Assembly (NCBI GenBank): GCA_039619475.1
Contig: CM077115.1
Span: forward strand, 176,770,060-176,834,059
Length of the DNA: 64,000 nucleotides
Direction: 5' to 3'
Source of the DNA: Icerya purchasi
Taxonomy: Eukaryota; Arthropoda; Insecta; Hemiptera; Monophlebidae
In this document: piece by piece, positions 55,914-64,000 of the stretch
How positions within the stretch are numbered: position 1 is the stretch's first letter
How the letters are laid out: every line of letters starts with the position of its first letter
Made by a program: the position numbers and the translations under genes
The notes under the pieces: model-generated
The model's database searches: none
What the model saw: the letters and a program-made list of their open reading frames with translations, nothing else
What the model was told of the DNA's origin: nothing

Positions 55914-56844
55914 CGTTAAAAGAAATATCGAAGATGAATTACAACTTAAAACGGAATTGGAAAAAATACGTGCTGATATAATGAATAAATATAATTCGTT
56001 AAAGTCAGAGAGTAAATCTATTACAAATACTTCAGCCGCAGTGCTTGAACCGATTACAAAACCATTGTCGGAGATTCGTGAAGCATTACAAAAACCGAAA
56101 AGAAAGATAAAGGATGTCGATACAATAACTGATTCTCCAGTTGTAAAACAAAAATTGATGCATAGTACTCCCAGGAAAGATAGAATTACTGATGTAGATG
56201 AAGAAATAAAATATGATTCATTTAATCTAAGTGAAATGGGTTCTTTTCGTATTGACGGAGATGATCCTATGCCTAGAGACTTATTTTACGGAATAAAGTA
56301 TAATCCTGCTATCGATGAGTATATGTTGGGTACAACAACAATTTCATGGAATAAAAATCGCGGAGAAATATATTTAGGAAAAGGGAATAGTCATATGAAA
56401 TTCCCGTACACTGAGGGTCTAATGCATTTATTATTGGAGACGAATGTAGATAAGAATGAATATACTAGCGATGATTTGGAAATATATAAACAATTACTGG
56501 AATTTACGGGAGCTCATTTACGTTCCGATGGTAAATTGAAAGGTCTCCCCACTATGAAATATAAGAATATAATTCGACCAATGTTTCGAACTAGTCAGCA
56601 CCGTGGAGAAGGCTATTACAAAAATCATTTGAATGTAAAGAGGAAACGTATATATAATAATGTCAACGCTAGAGTAAGTCTCGGAAATCAATGTATCGAA
56701 TACTGGAATGATCCGAATGAATTAGTTGAACGATTGCAATTACTACACGCATCTAAGCAAAGTGGTAATACTGGTGTAGACAACGAAATTTTAGCGATCG
56801 AGGAAGAGTTAGCTGAAGAAGGATACATTCAACTACCGTACTGA
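55888..56844 (+). CDS. Conserved Polinton protein of unknown function
   Basis: 318 residues if the ATG at 55888 is used; ATGs at 55891 and 55900 (MAKNSVKR) are as good, and the 55900 one leaves the smallest overlap with the ATPase. Residues about 10-100 are charged and helical (KTELEKIRADIMNKYNSLK) with a proline-rich linker. After that comes a compact region (DLFYGIKYNP, TTISWNKNRGEIYLG) and a C-terminal LVERLQLLHASKQSGNTGVD, EEELAEEGYIQL. This tail is found in other Polintons I have seen, where its role is also unknown. Its place between ATPase and integrase suggests a virion or integration accessory. Confidence 0.75.
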   Translation: MMKKMAKNSVKRNIEDELQLKTELEKIRADIMNKYNSLKSESKSITNTSAAVLEPITKPLSEIREALQKPKRKIKDVDTITDSPVVKQKLMHSTPRKDRITDVDEEIKYDSFNLSEMGSFRIDGDDPMPRDLFYGIKYNPAIDEYMLGTTTISWNKNRGEIYLGKGNSHMKFPYTEGLMHLLLETNVDKNEYTSDDLEIYKQLLEFTGAHLRSDGKLKGLPTMKYKNIIRPMFRTSQHRGEGYYKNHLNVKRKRIYNNVNARVSLGNQCIEYWNDPNELVERLQLLHASKQSGNTGVDNEILAIEEELAEEGYIQLPY

Positions 56845-56856
56845 TTTTAAAAAAAT

Positions 56857-57840
56857 ATGTCTACAAAACAAACATCTGCATTGAAATCATTACAACGCGG
56901 TATAGCTGATGAACTTCATAAACCTGCGCGAAAACGTTATCAGACACGATGTGTACAGATTTTCGGATTGAACGATTTATGGCAAGCTGACTTGATCGAT
57001 ATGACACAATACACACGATTCAATCGAGGGAATAAATTTATATTAGTCGTAATAAATACATTTTCTAAATTTGCATGGACCATACCTATAAAGAAAAAAA
57101 GCGGTCCAATAATTGCTAAAGCATTCGAAAAAATTTTAACTGAAAGAGGTATTGAACCTCCTAAACATTTGCAAACAGATCAGGGTACTGAATTTTATAA
57201 TCCACAAGTACGAGCTGTTTTAAATCGATATAATATTAATTTATATAGTACTCATTCGCCGCTTAAAGCGAGTATTGTAGAACGTTTTAATCGAACAATA
57301 AAGAATTGGATATGGAAAGAATTTACAGCTAATCGTAATAAACGCTGGTTACAAGTTTTACCTGAACTTACCCGAAAATATAATACAAAAATACATCGCA
57401 CAATAAAATTTGCACCTACCGATGTAAATAAGAATGTTGAAAGACAAGTTGTTGAAAATATAGCGAGGGAATGTAGTAAAGCAACTGATCGCTTCTCTAC
57501 CCCGAGCGGATCGAAAAAATTTAAAGTTGGTGATATAGTTCGTATTAGTAAAGTTAAAACATTATTGGAAAAAGGTTATACTCCTAACTGGACCGGTGAA
57601 TTATTTACTATAAATACGGTGAATTCTACTTTCCCTACGACATATACGTTAAAAGATAGAACTGGTAAATTGTTAGTTGGTACTTTTTATGCTGAAGAAT
57701 TACAAAAAACATCCTATCCTGACATATATTTAATTGAACGTGTTATTCAACGACGAGGTGGAAAATCATTAGTTAAGTGGTTAGGATTCCCGAGTTCGGA
57801 AAATTCCTGGATCGATAATAAAGTTTTAGTAAATATTTAG
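56857..57840 (+). CDS. INT: Retroviral-type DDE integrase with chromodomain
   Basis: 327 residues, starting at the ATG at 56857, 12 bp after the previous stop. Catalytic triad: D45 (DLWQADLIDM), D108 (LQTDQGTEF) and E142 (SIVERFNRTIKN), D-x33-E spacing as in Polinton and retroviral integrases. The C-terminus (about 288-327, DIYLIERVIQRRGGKSLVKW ... NSWID) is a chromodomain. N-terminal region DELHKPARKRYQTR precedes the core. It joins the element ends into host DNA and leaves the 6-bp TATAGT duplication seen at the borders. Chromodomain is known in some Polinton integrases; inference: it biases target choice toward marked chromatin. Confidence 0.95.
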   Translation: MSTKQTSALKSLQRGIADELHKPARKRYQTRCVQIFGLNDLWQADLIDMTQYTRFNRGNKFILVVINTFSKFAWTIPIKKKSGPIIAKAFEKILTERGIEPPKHLQTDQGTEFYNPQVRAVLNRYNINLYSTHSPLKASIVERFNRTIKNWIWKEFTANRNKRWLQVLPELTRKYNTKIHRTIKFAPTDVNKNVERQVVENIARECSKATDRFSTPSGSKKFKVGDIVRISKVKTLLEKGYTPNWTGELFTINTVNSTFPTTYTLKDRTGKLLVGTFYAEELQKTSYPDIYLIERVIQRRGGKSLVKWLGFPSSENSWIDNKVLVNI

Positions 57841-57851
57841 CAGACTACATA

Positions 57852-58739
57852 ATGCCACTTCATAAGAGTGGTAAATATATGCCAGAAGGTGGTTCTGGAG
57901 CACCAACAACGATTGAATTAGATTCTAGCGGAAATTATAACTTTAAAGGAAAACGATTATTAAACGTTAGTACGATCTATCGAGAACCTTCAGAGTCTGA
58001 AGTTGTATCTTACAAACAGATAAAAACTCTCACAGCTGCGGAAATACATGAAATACACGAAAAAGTTGAGCAATTGAATTCACTTGTTACGGAACAAAAT
58101 CTTGCATTACACGCTCGATTTATGTTTTTGCATAAAGATTTAGATGATAAAATTAGTGATAATATTTCGAAAATCGGGATTCATAAGATCAGTATTGATA
58201 TGTTGAGTGAAGATGTGTTAAAATTTAAGGATGATACAATATTTAAGTTTTCAATGTACGAAGAACAAATTAAAAAACTAACGGATAAATTAAATACGGT
58301 TTCGAGTGATTCTTCATCGTTATCTACGCGTGTTTCAAAACATGAAAATGATGTGAAAAGTACAATTCAAATATTTGGAGGTTTAATAAATGAGTTAAAT
58401 GGAAAAGTGACCGTATTGTTGGATAAATATATTACTAAGGAAATAATGGATAAACAAAAAGAAGAAATAGAAAAACGTTTTAAGGAAATAATTGATAAAC
58501 AACGTGAAGAAATTGAAAAGTATTTTATGGAGATGATTGATAAAGTTCGTGAAGAAATTAAAAGGGAAAAAGTACATCGTGCCGTAGATACGGTTCAATT
58601 AGCTGTAAAAACTGATAATTTAACTGAACAGTTACATGATATTAACTCAACTATTCAACGTAAGGATCAAGAGGCTTTAATACAGACTGGAGTTGGGAAT
58701 ATATTATCAACTATAGTAAAATCGAAAATTTTAAAATAA
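57852..58739 (+). CDS. Putative fibre-like coiled-coil protein
   Basis: 295 residues, ATG at 57852, 11 bp after the integrase stop. N-terminus YNFKGKRLLNVSTIYREPSE, followed by SEVVSYKQIK, resembles the 'RLxNVxxPxxxxDAVxKxYV' motif found in phage and virus fibres. Residues 65-180 and 195-285 are long heptad-like stretches, with repeats IDKQKEEIEKRF / IDKQREEIEKYF / IDKVREEIKREK. The form fits a trimeric fibre stalk, with no obvious C-terminal knob. Inference only; another coiled-coil structural role is possible. AATAAA at about 58803 may end its transcript. Confidence 0.65.
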   Translation: MPLHKSGKYMPEGGSGAPTTIELDSSGNYNFKGKRLLNVSTIYREPSESEVVSYKQIKTLTAAEIHEIHEKVEQLNSLVTEQNLALHARFMFLHKDLDDKISDNISKIGIHKISIDMLSEDVLKFKDDTIFKFSMYEEQIKKLTDKLNTVSSDSSSLSTRVSKHENDVKSTIQIFGGLINELNGKVTVLLDKYITKEIMDKQKEEIEKRFKEIIDKQREEIEKYFMEMIDKVREEIKREKVHRAVDTVQLAVKTDNLTEQLHDINSTIQRKDQEALIQTGVGNILSTIVKSKILK

Positions 58740-58914
58740 TTTTAAGTTTATGAAATAAGAAATGTAAATATATGAAACTATTTATTATTATATATTATAT
58801 TGTAATAAAGTTTACATGCATTATATATTTCGAAAGAAAACATTGTAAAAGTTTTTTGAAAAATAAAAAATATGTGAAAAAGAAAAAAATGTACTTCTTT
58901 ATTTTTTTAATAGT
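58740..58914. terminator. Convergent polyadenylation region
   Basis: The fibre-like gene ends at 58739 and the minus-strand gene ends at 58915. A plus-strand AATAAA lies at 58803-58808 and a minus-strand AATAAA (from TTTATT at about 58896-58901) just after the minus stop. The short hydrophobic frame spanning 58772-58960 has no motif and overlaps the opposite gene, so it is not called. Confidence 0.45.
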
Positions 58915-59760
58915 TTACATAAAATGCATGTTACGCCAACTGATCGCGTCGCAACGATGATTGTTGTTATGTTCGAATTCGTCTTTCATTGAATCCAGAC
59001 ATCCCCAGCACGAGAATTTAGCATTCGGCGATTGAATTCGTATGAGTTGACTAAATTTTTTAATCCAGGCAAACTGGAAATTACCATTCGAACCCCAGTA
59101 CAACATATTTGTATGATTACGGTGATTTAAAATGCTATGGTTTTTGCGGAATGCATAAACGACTTTAATTTTATATTTACACATTTCAGCATCGGCACCA
59201 TCGGTTTCTATTAATTTATATAAGTTAATAGATACACCATTCGTTCGTTCGAAGGTTTCAATATCTGCCAGTGAGCGTACAGGTAATCGTATGAAATTGA
59301 AATCGTACACATTCTGTAATAAATTATATTGCCACATCGAGAACGGATTTTTCGTAAACTTCGCCAGAATGGCAAACAGAAAACTATTTTTATTTTCCGT
59401 ATCGTTCATATCTTTTACGTAGATTACAGCACGTCGATTGATTATTTCTCTCGGAAGTTCGACCTTTGACGGACTGACATCTTCAGATGGTGGTGGTAGC
59501 GGAATTTGCGTTAACGGTGGCGAATGTAAATATTGCGAGAATTGAGTATGTGATGAATTTTCTGTCTCTTGTGAATTTTCTGCCTCTTGTGAATTTTCTG
59601 GATTTTGTGATATTGTTGGTGGTGGTGGTGGGGGTGGCATATGTGTATCTGGAAAACCACTCTGCGCAACATCGTCATTATCATATGTGAAAAAATGTTG
59701 AATAAATTCTGCCGTATTTACAGGTTTCGAATTTTTCGCGGTAACAGTATCGGTATTCAT
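58915..59760 (-). CDS. Stand-alone paralogue of the polymerase N-terminal region
   Basis: 281 residues from the ATG at 59760. The first 105 are low-complexity: a proline run (MPPPPPPP at 41-48), NSQE repeats (PENSQEAENSQETENSS), and PLPPPSEDVSP. Residues 110-275 align by eye with polymerase residues 157-325: AVIYVKDMNDTENKNSFLFA against AVVNVIPSEASDEQCFKYA; ADIETFERTNGVSINLY against SDINIFERANPSASVNVY; FAWIKKFSQLI against FCCIRNLSRLV; CWGC (251-254) and HNNNHRC against CHRC and HIRQC. The Cys and His of the polymerase C/H pair are S126 and Q229 here. So the zinc motif is kept while the presumed catalytic pair is lost. Function unknown; perhaps an adaptor, or a replication-initiation partner. 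TATAAAA lies near 59782 on the minus strand. Confidence 0.85.
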   Translation of the reverse strand: MNTDTVTAKNSKPVNTAEFIQHFFTYDNDDVAQSGFPDTHMPPPPPPPTISQNPENSQEAENSQETENSSHTQFSQYLHSPPLTQIPLPPPSEDVSPSKVELPREIINRRAVIYVKDMNDTENKNSFLFAILAKFTKNPFSMWQYNLLQNVYDFNFIRLPVRSLADIETFERTNGVSINLYKLIETDGADAEMCKYKIKVVYAFRKNHSILNHRNHTNMLYWGSNGNFQFAWIKKFSQLIRIQSPNAKFSCWGCLDSMKDEFEHNNNHRCDAISWRNMHFM

Positions 59761-60088
59761 GATGATTATGATGAAATAATTTTTATAAAGACGAAAAAAT
59801 TAAAAACTTAAAAACGCGTGATGAACACTGCTCGGAGAATGTATATGCGTTTGATGAGAAATTAATATTGAGCGATTGAATAAATCCATTCAACGATCTA
59901 CCTCGTTGACTATCTCTAAATCGGGTGTGGCGGTGGTAATGTTACGTCAGAAAAAAATGTTGTTCCATCGAAAGAACTTGATTACATATGTGTATATGGA
60001 TAAAGTAGTCAAGGACTTTTGAGTATGAGTGTGTTTTTGTGTTAGTGTGTGCATGTAAGGCGTGGTTCTATGAAAGGCATAGACTGAA
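59761..60088. other. Spacer between last Polinton gene and right repeat
   Basis: 328 bases with upstream sequence of the minus-strand gene, a possible minus TATA (59782-59788), and no ORF. Confidence 0.5.
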
Positions 60089-60756
60089 ATAGAAAGTATA
60101 AGAATGTTAAGATCCGGTTTCAACGGTTGCGTTAGCATTTACGTGTAGCGCTATGAGAGAAGCATTTTCGCTTTTGCGATGTGTGAGATAGAGACTTACC
60201 CCTCCCGTACATAATGTATCGGACAAAGAAAAGTTTTACGCAACTGACCGAACGAAAATCTTCGCGATTCCTAGAAATACCAGAACGGTGAAAACCTGTA
60301 TTTTACCGCGATTCCTGCAGACTGACCACTGATAATATTGATAACAACGAAAATCAATAATGATAATAACTAATTTTACATATGTTACGAACGCTCGTAA
60401 CCGTATATACATCATTGTGTGTGTGTGTGTGTGTGTAATCCTCTGAAACCAGTCGCTACCGAATAACGGTAATTTACGTACAAGCAAAGGCATGCATCGA
60501 CCAATTGATTGACAGGTACAAGGTCACTTGTGATGGCACGCGTACGAATTTACCGCGATGGTGATGATGATGGTGATTTTTACATGTGTGTGCAGACGTA
60601 TATACACGTACATTTGCATGTGTGTGCGGTAATTAAGGGATCGACAATCAAATGGAATGCGGTTCCGCGGTCCGAGACGCTCCGGAAACGGCTCTGGAAG
60701 GCCTTAATTAGCGGTGGCGGCATCCTTTGAGTTAGAATCGGTGTTTTCCCTCTACT
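60089..60756. repeat. Polinton right terminal inverted repeat
   Basis: 668 bp, the inverse of 38837-39506. Ends CCCTCTACT at 60756. The GT tract here (around 60417-60436) is 20 bases against 22 CA bases on the left, the only difference I found. Confidence 0.95.
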
Positions 60757-60762
60757 TATAGT
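60757..60762. repeat. Target site duplication, right (TATAGT)
   Basis: TATAGT directly after the right terminus, identical to 38831-38836. Confidence 0.9.
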
Positions 60763-61180
60763 TGCGCGTTATATACATACAGTGATAAAAAAAAGAGCAA
60801 CTGTATTTTACGTTATTTTGAAAGTATAAAAATCTTCGCTATTCCCTGTTTTTGAAAAAAGCTACATTCGATTAATACTGCAGCACAAAATTACGCTACT
60901 TTGGTGCAAATTGCCTGTCTTCGCTTCCGGAATGATTGTTAGCAGTCTATGAAGATGCGCGTGGTCTTGAGAGTATACGGTAGAATAAAGACAGACAAAT
61001 GTTGTGCACCGGTACTGATGTGTACGCGGAAATCGATGGTGCACTTTCGTAGCATCTTGCAATGATTGCAGTTTGGTAAAAAATGATGGACAATCGTCGA
61101 AAACGAATGGTTAATTTTTTGGTACCGGGATGGTATCTTTGAGTCGTATCGCTCGATTCTGAGCGTGTCGTGACTACCTA
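60763..61180. other. Unassigned sequence right of the Polinton
   Basis: No gene seen. The frame 60862-61062 (minus) has no motif. Moderately GC-rich after 60890; it may be an extension of the repeat that follows, but no second copy exists in the window to compare with. Confidence 0.35.
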
Positions 61181-61184
61181 TTGG

Positions 61185-61515
61185 TACATTCTAGTTGTAC
61201 AGAATAGGCAGCGTTCATGGCAATTGCTATACGCAACGCGAGTGTACGCACGCAAGACCACACGCGGGACTGCACTTGTAGCGCGATAACAAGCGACTGC
61301 AATCAGTTCCGGGTGTGTCTGCTGTGTGTACTGAACTAGCGCGCATATGATGGTATACGTGGTGGGTTTCTGCTGCCTTCCACGTGATTATTAACGATTA
61401 TTTATTTATTTATTTATTTAATTCTAGTAATAAGTTCGTCGTCGCTCGGGATCGAAACCGTGACCTCCATAACGGAAGTCAAGCGCTCTAGCAACTAGGC
61501 TATCGCGAGGTATAT
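61185..61515 (-). repeat. tRNA-derived SINE, copy S1
   Basis: On the minus strand: an A box TAGCCTAGTTGCTAGAGCGC (61483-61502) and a B box GGTTTCGATCC (61449-61459), spaced as in a tRNA, then a TTTA/AAAT linker (61399-61430), then the body AATCACGTGGAAGGCAGCAG, CATATGCGCGCTAGTTCAGT, and a 3' part with CACTCGCGTTGCGTATAGCA. This body is shared with copies at 28262 and 27515. The head resembles a tRNA gene up to the T-arm but is followed by the SINE body, so it is not a tRNA gene. Confidence 0.8.
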
Positions 61516-62150
61516 TGCAACTAATTTTCGAAACGTACCGTAGGATTATCAAAAACGTATGGCGGGGGGGGCGGGGGGGAAGAGAATTAACCTAGAAAGC
61601 GGAGTGGTATATTTAGACTGATTTTAAAAGTGTAAAACAAGTTGCGCTTTTATAAGTGTGTAGCAGACCGGTGACAATGGCTTCGTTGTAAAGTGCACTT
61701 TTCTGGCGACTCGAGCACCAGCACGCTTAGAAATAAAAAAAACTATATTACATACAGTAAATAAAAAGACAGAAGGGTTGGGTTAATGGTCGCCACTAGG
61801 CAGAAATTTTTAGTTAATTTTTAATATTTACGTTTGAAAATCTGAAAAAAATTACCAGATGATAGATAGTAAGGTTTTAGGCTATATTTTAAAAATTAAG
61901 CTCAAATTAGTGAGAACGATGACGTGGGAAAAGTGGTTTGGTTAGTTTTCGGTGGTCTGAATGTAAATTTTTAGATAAATTTTAAACATTAATGCTTGAA
62001 CTTGAACCCGGACACCTGAAGTGAGGTTAGTTTTCAAATCCTCATACACACTTTTTGCGTTACGACGTCAGCGCAGCAGCTTGCCTGCAGATAGGCTACG
62101 TCAGAACTAGTACTGTGTAATTTTCCTACCTTGGACATCCTCCTTTTTTC
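61516..62150. other. Unassigned sequence
   Basis: No gene seen. A G-rich stretch (GGCGGGGGGGGCGGGGGGGA) lies at 61561-61580. Confidence 0.4.
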
Positions 62151-62625
62151 CTCAGCTAATCATTCCCGACTACAGACGGACATCTATCCTTCTTTATTTT
62201 CTAATGCCGCCTCGCATTATCTTCAAATTCAGCCGATTCCCTGTTCTCAGCTGTGATTTCATTCCTCTTCTTATCAACGCTTCGCGATCGTTTCCTTAAT
62301 CAGACCGCGTTTTACCATAATCACTCCTTTCTACGTCCTCCTCTCCCGATTGTCCCCTTCGTAGTTCCATCATTATATATCGCAAACCACATCTTCTTTG
62401 AATGCCCCGCCCTTGGTTCTGAGCGCTCTGTTTTGCACTCCAAAATCTTAACACTGGGTCTTCCTGCTCCTTATAATTTTTCCTTTGTCCTTTCCTTTCC
62501 ATCTCCAGATATAATCCCTGTACTTCATTCTTTCGTAAGCTCTAAATCGTCTCTCTATTTAACCCTTTCCATAATTTCTGTAGCTGTTGGGTCAAAGCCG
62601 CTGGCGCGTCCAAAAGATAATATGT
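62151..62625 (+). pseudogene. Non-LTR retrotransposon tail, copy J
   Basis: Plus strand. Reads TDIYPSLFSNAASHYLQIQP near 62175, then after frame changes ANHIFFECPALGSERSVLHS and LGLPAPYNFSFVLSFPSPDI, the C-terminal pattern of the RNase H family, and ends with the family 3' tail GCTGGCGCGTCC at about 62600-62612. The catalytic part of RNase H is missing, and no poly(A) is left. Confidence 0.65.
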
Positions 62626-62639
62626 ATATAAAATAATAC

Positions 62640-63318
62640 TATTAATATTTTATATTAAAAAATAAAAAAATAATACTCGCAGCAATGCTATATGCAGTGC
62701 AGGTGTATGCATAGAAAACAAATATAAACACTTTATGAAATATTAAATGATGTATTTAAAAAATGAATGCTAACGCGTTTCGGAGCAATAGCTTTATAAT
62801 CATTAACGTTAAATTTTGAAATGATAATAGAACAAGATAAATCAATTATGAATAGGTCGATGATAAAACAAGATCAATTATTATTATTTTAAGAAATACT
62901 ATATAAAAAATGGTAAAACATGATTATTATTAATAATAGAAATTGGAATTGTAAAAGTAAAAATGTATAAGATAATTCTAGTTTATCGTTAGTTAAGTTA
63001 AGGTTTGTTAAATTTATTATGCGCTTATGGAATTTGTATTCGTTATGGTTGTTAATTGTAAAATAGTTGTTAGTAGGATATTAATTAGATTAATTTTTGT
63101 TTTTTGTAATGATCTCATTTTTCTTAGTCATAATACTTTTAATTTCATTACTACTTGCAGTAAAGTATAATGCTAAAACATTAAAAGTTATATAATTTCC
63201 TGAAATGTATTTTTAATAATGTTTCGTTCAGATAGTTCCTTTTCTTATAAAGTTGTGTCATTTCTCGTTGGATCCATATTCTTTCAGTAATACTTTTTGT
63301 TTTCGTTGCAGCCTTAGA
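62640..63318. other. AT-rich sequence without a recognisable gene
   Basis: Nothing supportable. A short stretch at 62676-62715 (GCTATATGCAGTGCAGGTGT) resembles the end of the SINE body. Confidence 0.35.
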
Positions 63319-63319
63319 C

Positions 63320-63860
63320 TATTTTTTTTTTTTTTTAAATTTTGAGCATGTCAGCTAAGGACGTTACTGAATTTGAAGGTATGACAGCATTAATGATTAT
63401 AAAGGAAAAATATTAGAAATGGAACATACGAAAGAAGCTAACAAAGGAATAACCAAGGGAGACGGAAAAGAAAGCATTAAGAGCTGTAGGACGCAGAGAG
63501 GCCGAGACGCAAAAGACCGGAATATAGTATCGGGCGTTCTGAAGAAATGAAAGGACATTCAAGTAAAATGTGATTTGTATTATAAGTGAAGTTTGCTTCT
63601 GACGGATCAAACGGGTAAAAAAGAAACTGGGTAATGGTGGAACGGAAGAGCGAAGCAGGAAGCAAGCTATGATTAAACCAAAGTCTAATTATGGATGAAA
63701 TAGTTGACCGCCTCATGTTGGGGAAATTAACAAACCACGGAAAAAGAGGAGGAATGGGTTGTATGGATAAGTAAACGGAAGCAGGATTGGAAAACGAAGA
63801 AGGATAGAGATCAGACCAACAGTCGCGCTAGCAACGAGAGGAAAGAGACTTGTATCGTAT
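63320..63860 (-). pseudogene. Non-LTR retrotransposon tail, copy K
   Basis: Minus strand. Poly(T) at 63322-63336 next to a tail (GAGCATGTCAGC on the plus strand), then a frame 63716-63477 reading STISSIIRLWFNHSLLPASL, NTNHILLECPFISSERPILY and GLLRLGL. It lacks the RNase H catalytic part and is the copy most diverged at its 3' tail. Similarity fades near 63860. Confidence 0.65.
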
Positions 63861-64000
63861 CTTAATCCTCGCACACTTTGAAATTATTCTATTCTTTAAA
63901 CATTGCTTGTTGAAGTATATTTCTGCAATCGTCTTCATTAATTTTAATTTAACGTCGTAAAGTTAATAAGTAGTTTTCATCATATTGATGTTATTATTAT

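Larger units (their letters stand above)
38837..60756. mobile_element. Complete Maverick/Polinton element, 21.9 kb
   Basis: Bounded by terminal inverted repeats starting AGTAGAGGG and by a 6-bp target duplication. It encodes all Polinton hallmark genes: protein-primed polymerase B, DDE integrase, adenain-type protease, packaging ATPase, major and minor capsid proteins. It also carries a phospholipase A2-type virion protein, two exonuclease-like paralogues, a fibre-like protein and others. I find no stop, frameshift or insertion in the core genes. The two repeats differ by only one CA unit. Established: Polintons/adintoviruses are integrated virus-like elements with capsid genes. Inference: this copy integrated recently and may be functional. 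Confidence 0.95.

Noticed and set aside
58772..58960. 62-residue hydrophobic frame after the fibre-like gene
   Set aside because: AT-rich, overlaps the opposite gene and the poly(A) signals; no independent support.
61437..61511. tRNA gene
   Set aside because: A and B boxes are present, but the acceptor stem does not close and the sequence runs into a repeated SINE body.

Overview
The window looks like nuclear DNA of an insect, most likely a hymenopteran (an ant would fit; this is inference from the repeat content, not from a host gene). It is AT-rich, full of (TA)n microsatellites and poly-T tracts, and I recognise no intact cellular gene, rRNA or tRNA in it. Almost everything that can be named is mobile DNA.

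The centrepiece is a complete Maverick/Polinton (virus-like giant transposon) at 38837-60756. It has near-identical 670/668-bp terminal inverted repeats that differ by one CA unit and start AGTAG, and it is flanked by a perfect 6-bp target duplication TATAGT (38831-38836 and 60757-60762). Its open genes are a protein-primed DNA polymerase B with HNH/endonuclease VII-like and N-terminal C/H modules, two paralogous proteins of unknown function with a degenerate-exonuclease look, a double-jelly-roll major capsid protein, a probable minor capsid (penton-like) protein, an adenain-type cysteine protease, a basic virion protein with a parvovirus-type phospholipase A2 motif, a packaging ATPase, a conserved protein of unknown function, a chromodomain DDE integrase, a fibre-like coiled-coil protein, and a stand-alone paralogue of the polymerase N-terminal region. 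Capsid-side genes lie on the minus strand and the ATPase-integrase-fibre cluster on the plus strand, diverging from a 119-bp intergenic region. A 5.3-kb left arm has no convincing long ORF but holds a ~125-bp tandem array and three consensus splice donors. Gene for gene the element looks able to make a virion, to integrate and to replicate, so it is young.

Left flank (1-38830): a graveyard of 5'-truncated non-LTR retrotransposons. One family, carrying an RNase H domain with a CxxxH/HxxFEC-type tail and ending in a shared GGGCGCGTCAAC-like 3' tail plus poly(A), is present at least eight times here and twice more on the right (62-64 kb). Several copies are nested: one copy sits inside another at 953-2002; one sits inside the transposase of a Tc1-like DNA transposon (30631-33081); and one copy (35004-35860) is itself split by a different LINE tail. 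Two decayed Jockey-like LINE pieces lie at 10904-12990 and 27750-28060. Three copies of a tRNA-derived SINE family (two left, one right) share their body with the sequence directly after one of the Jockey-like pieces. A foldback-like inverted-repeat element (21187-22270) and a microsatellite-bounded repeat family (7.5 and 15.9 kb) are also present.

Right flank (60763-64000): a SINE with a clear tRNA A and B box, then two further RNase H LINE tails. The stretches between the listed elements are AT-rich and I see no supportable gene in them. All homology statements come from reading motifs by eye; no search was run.
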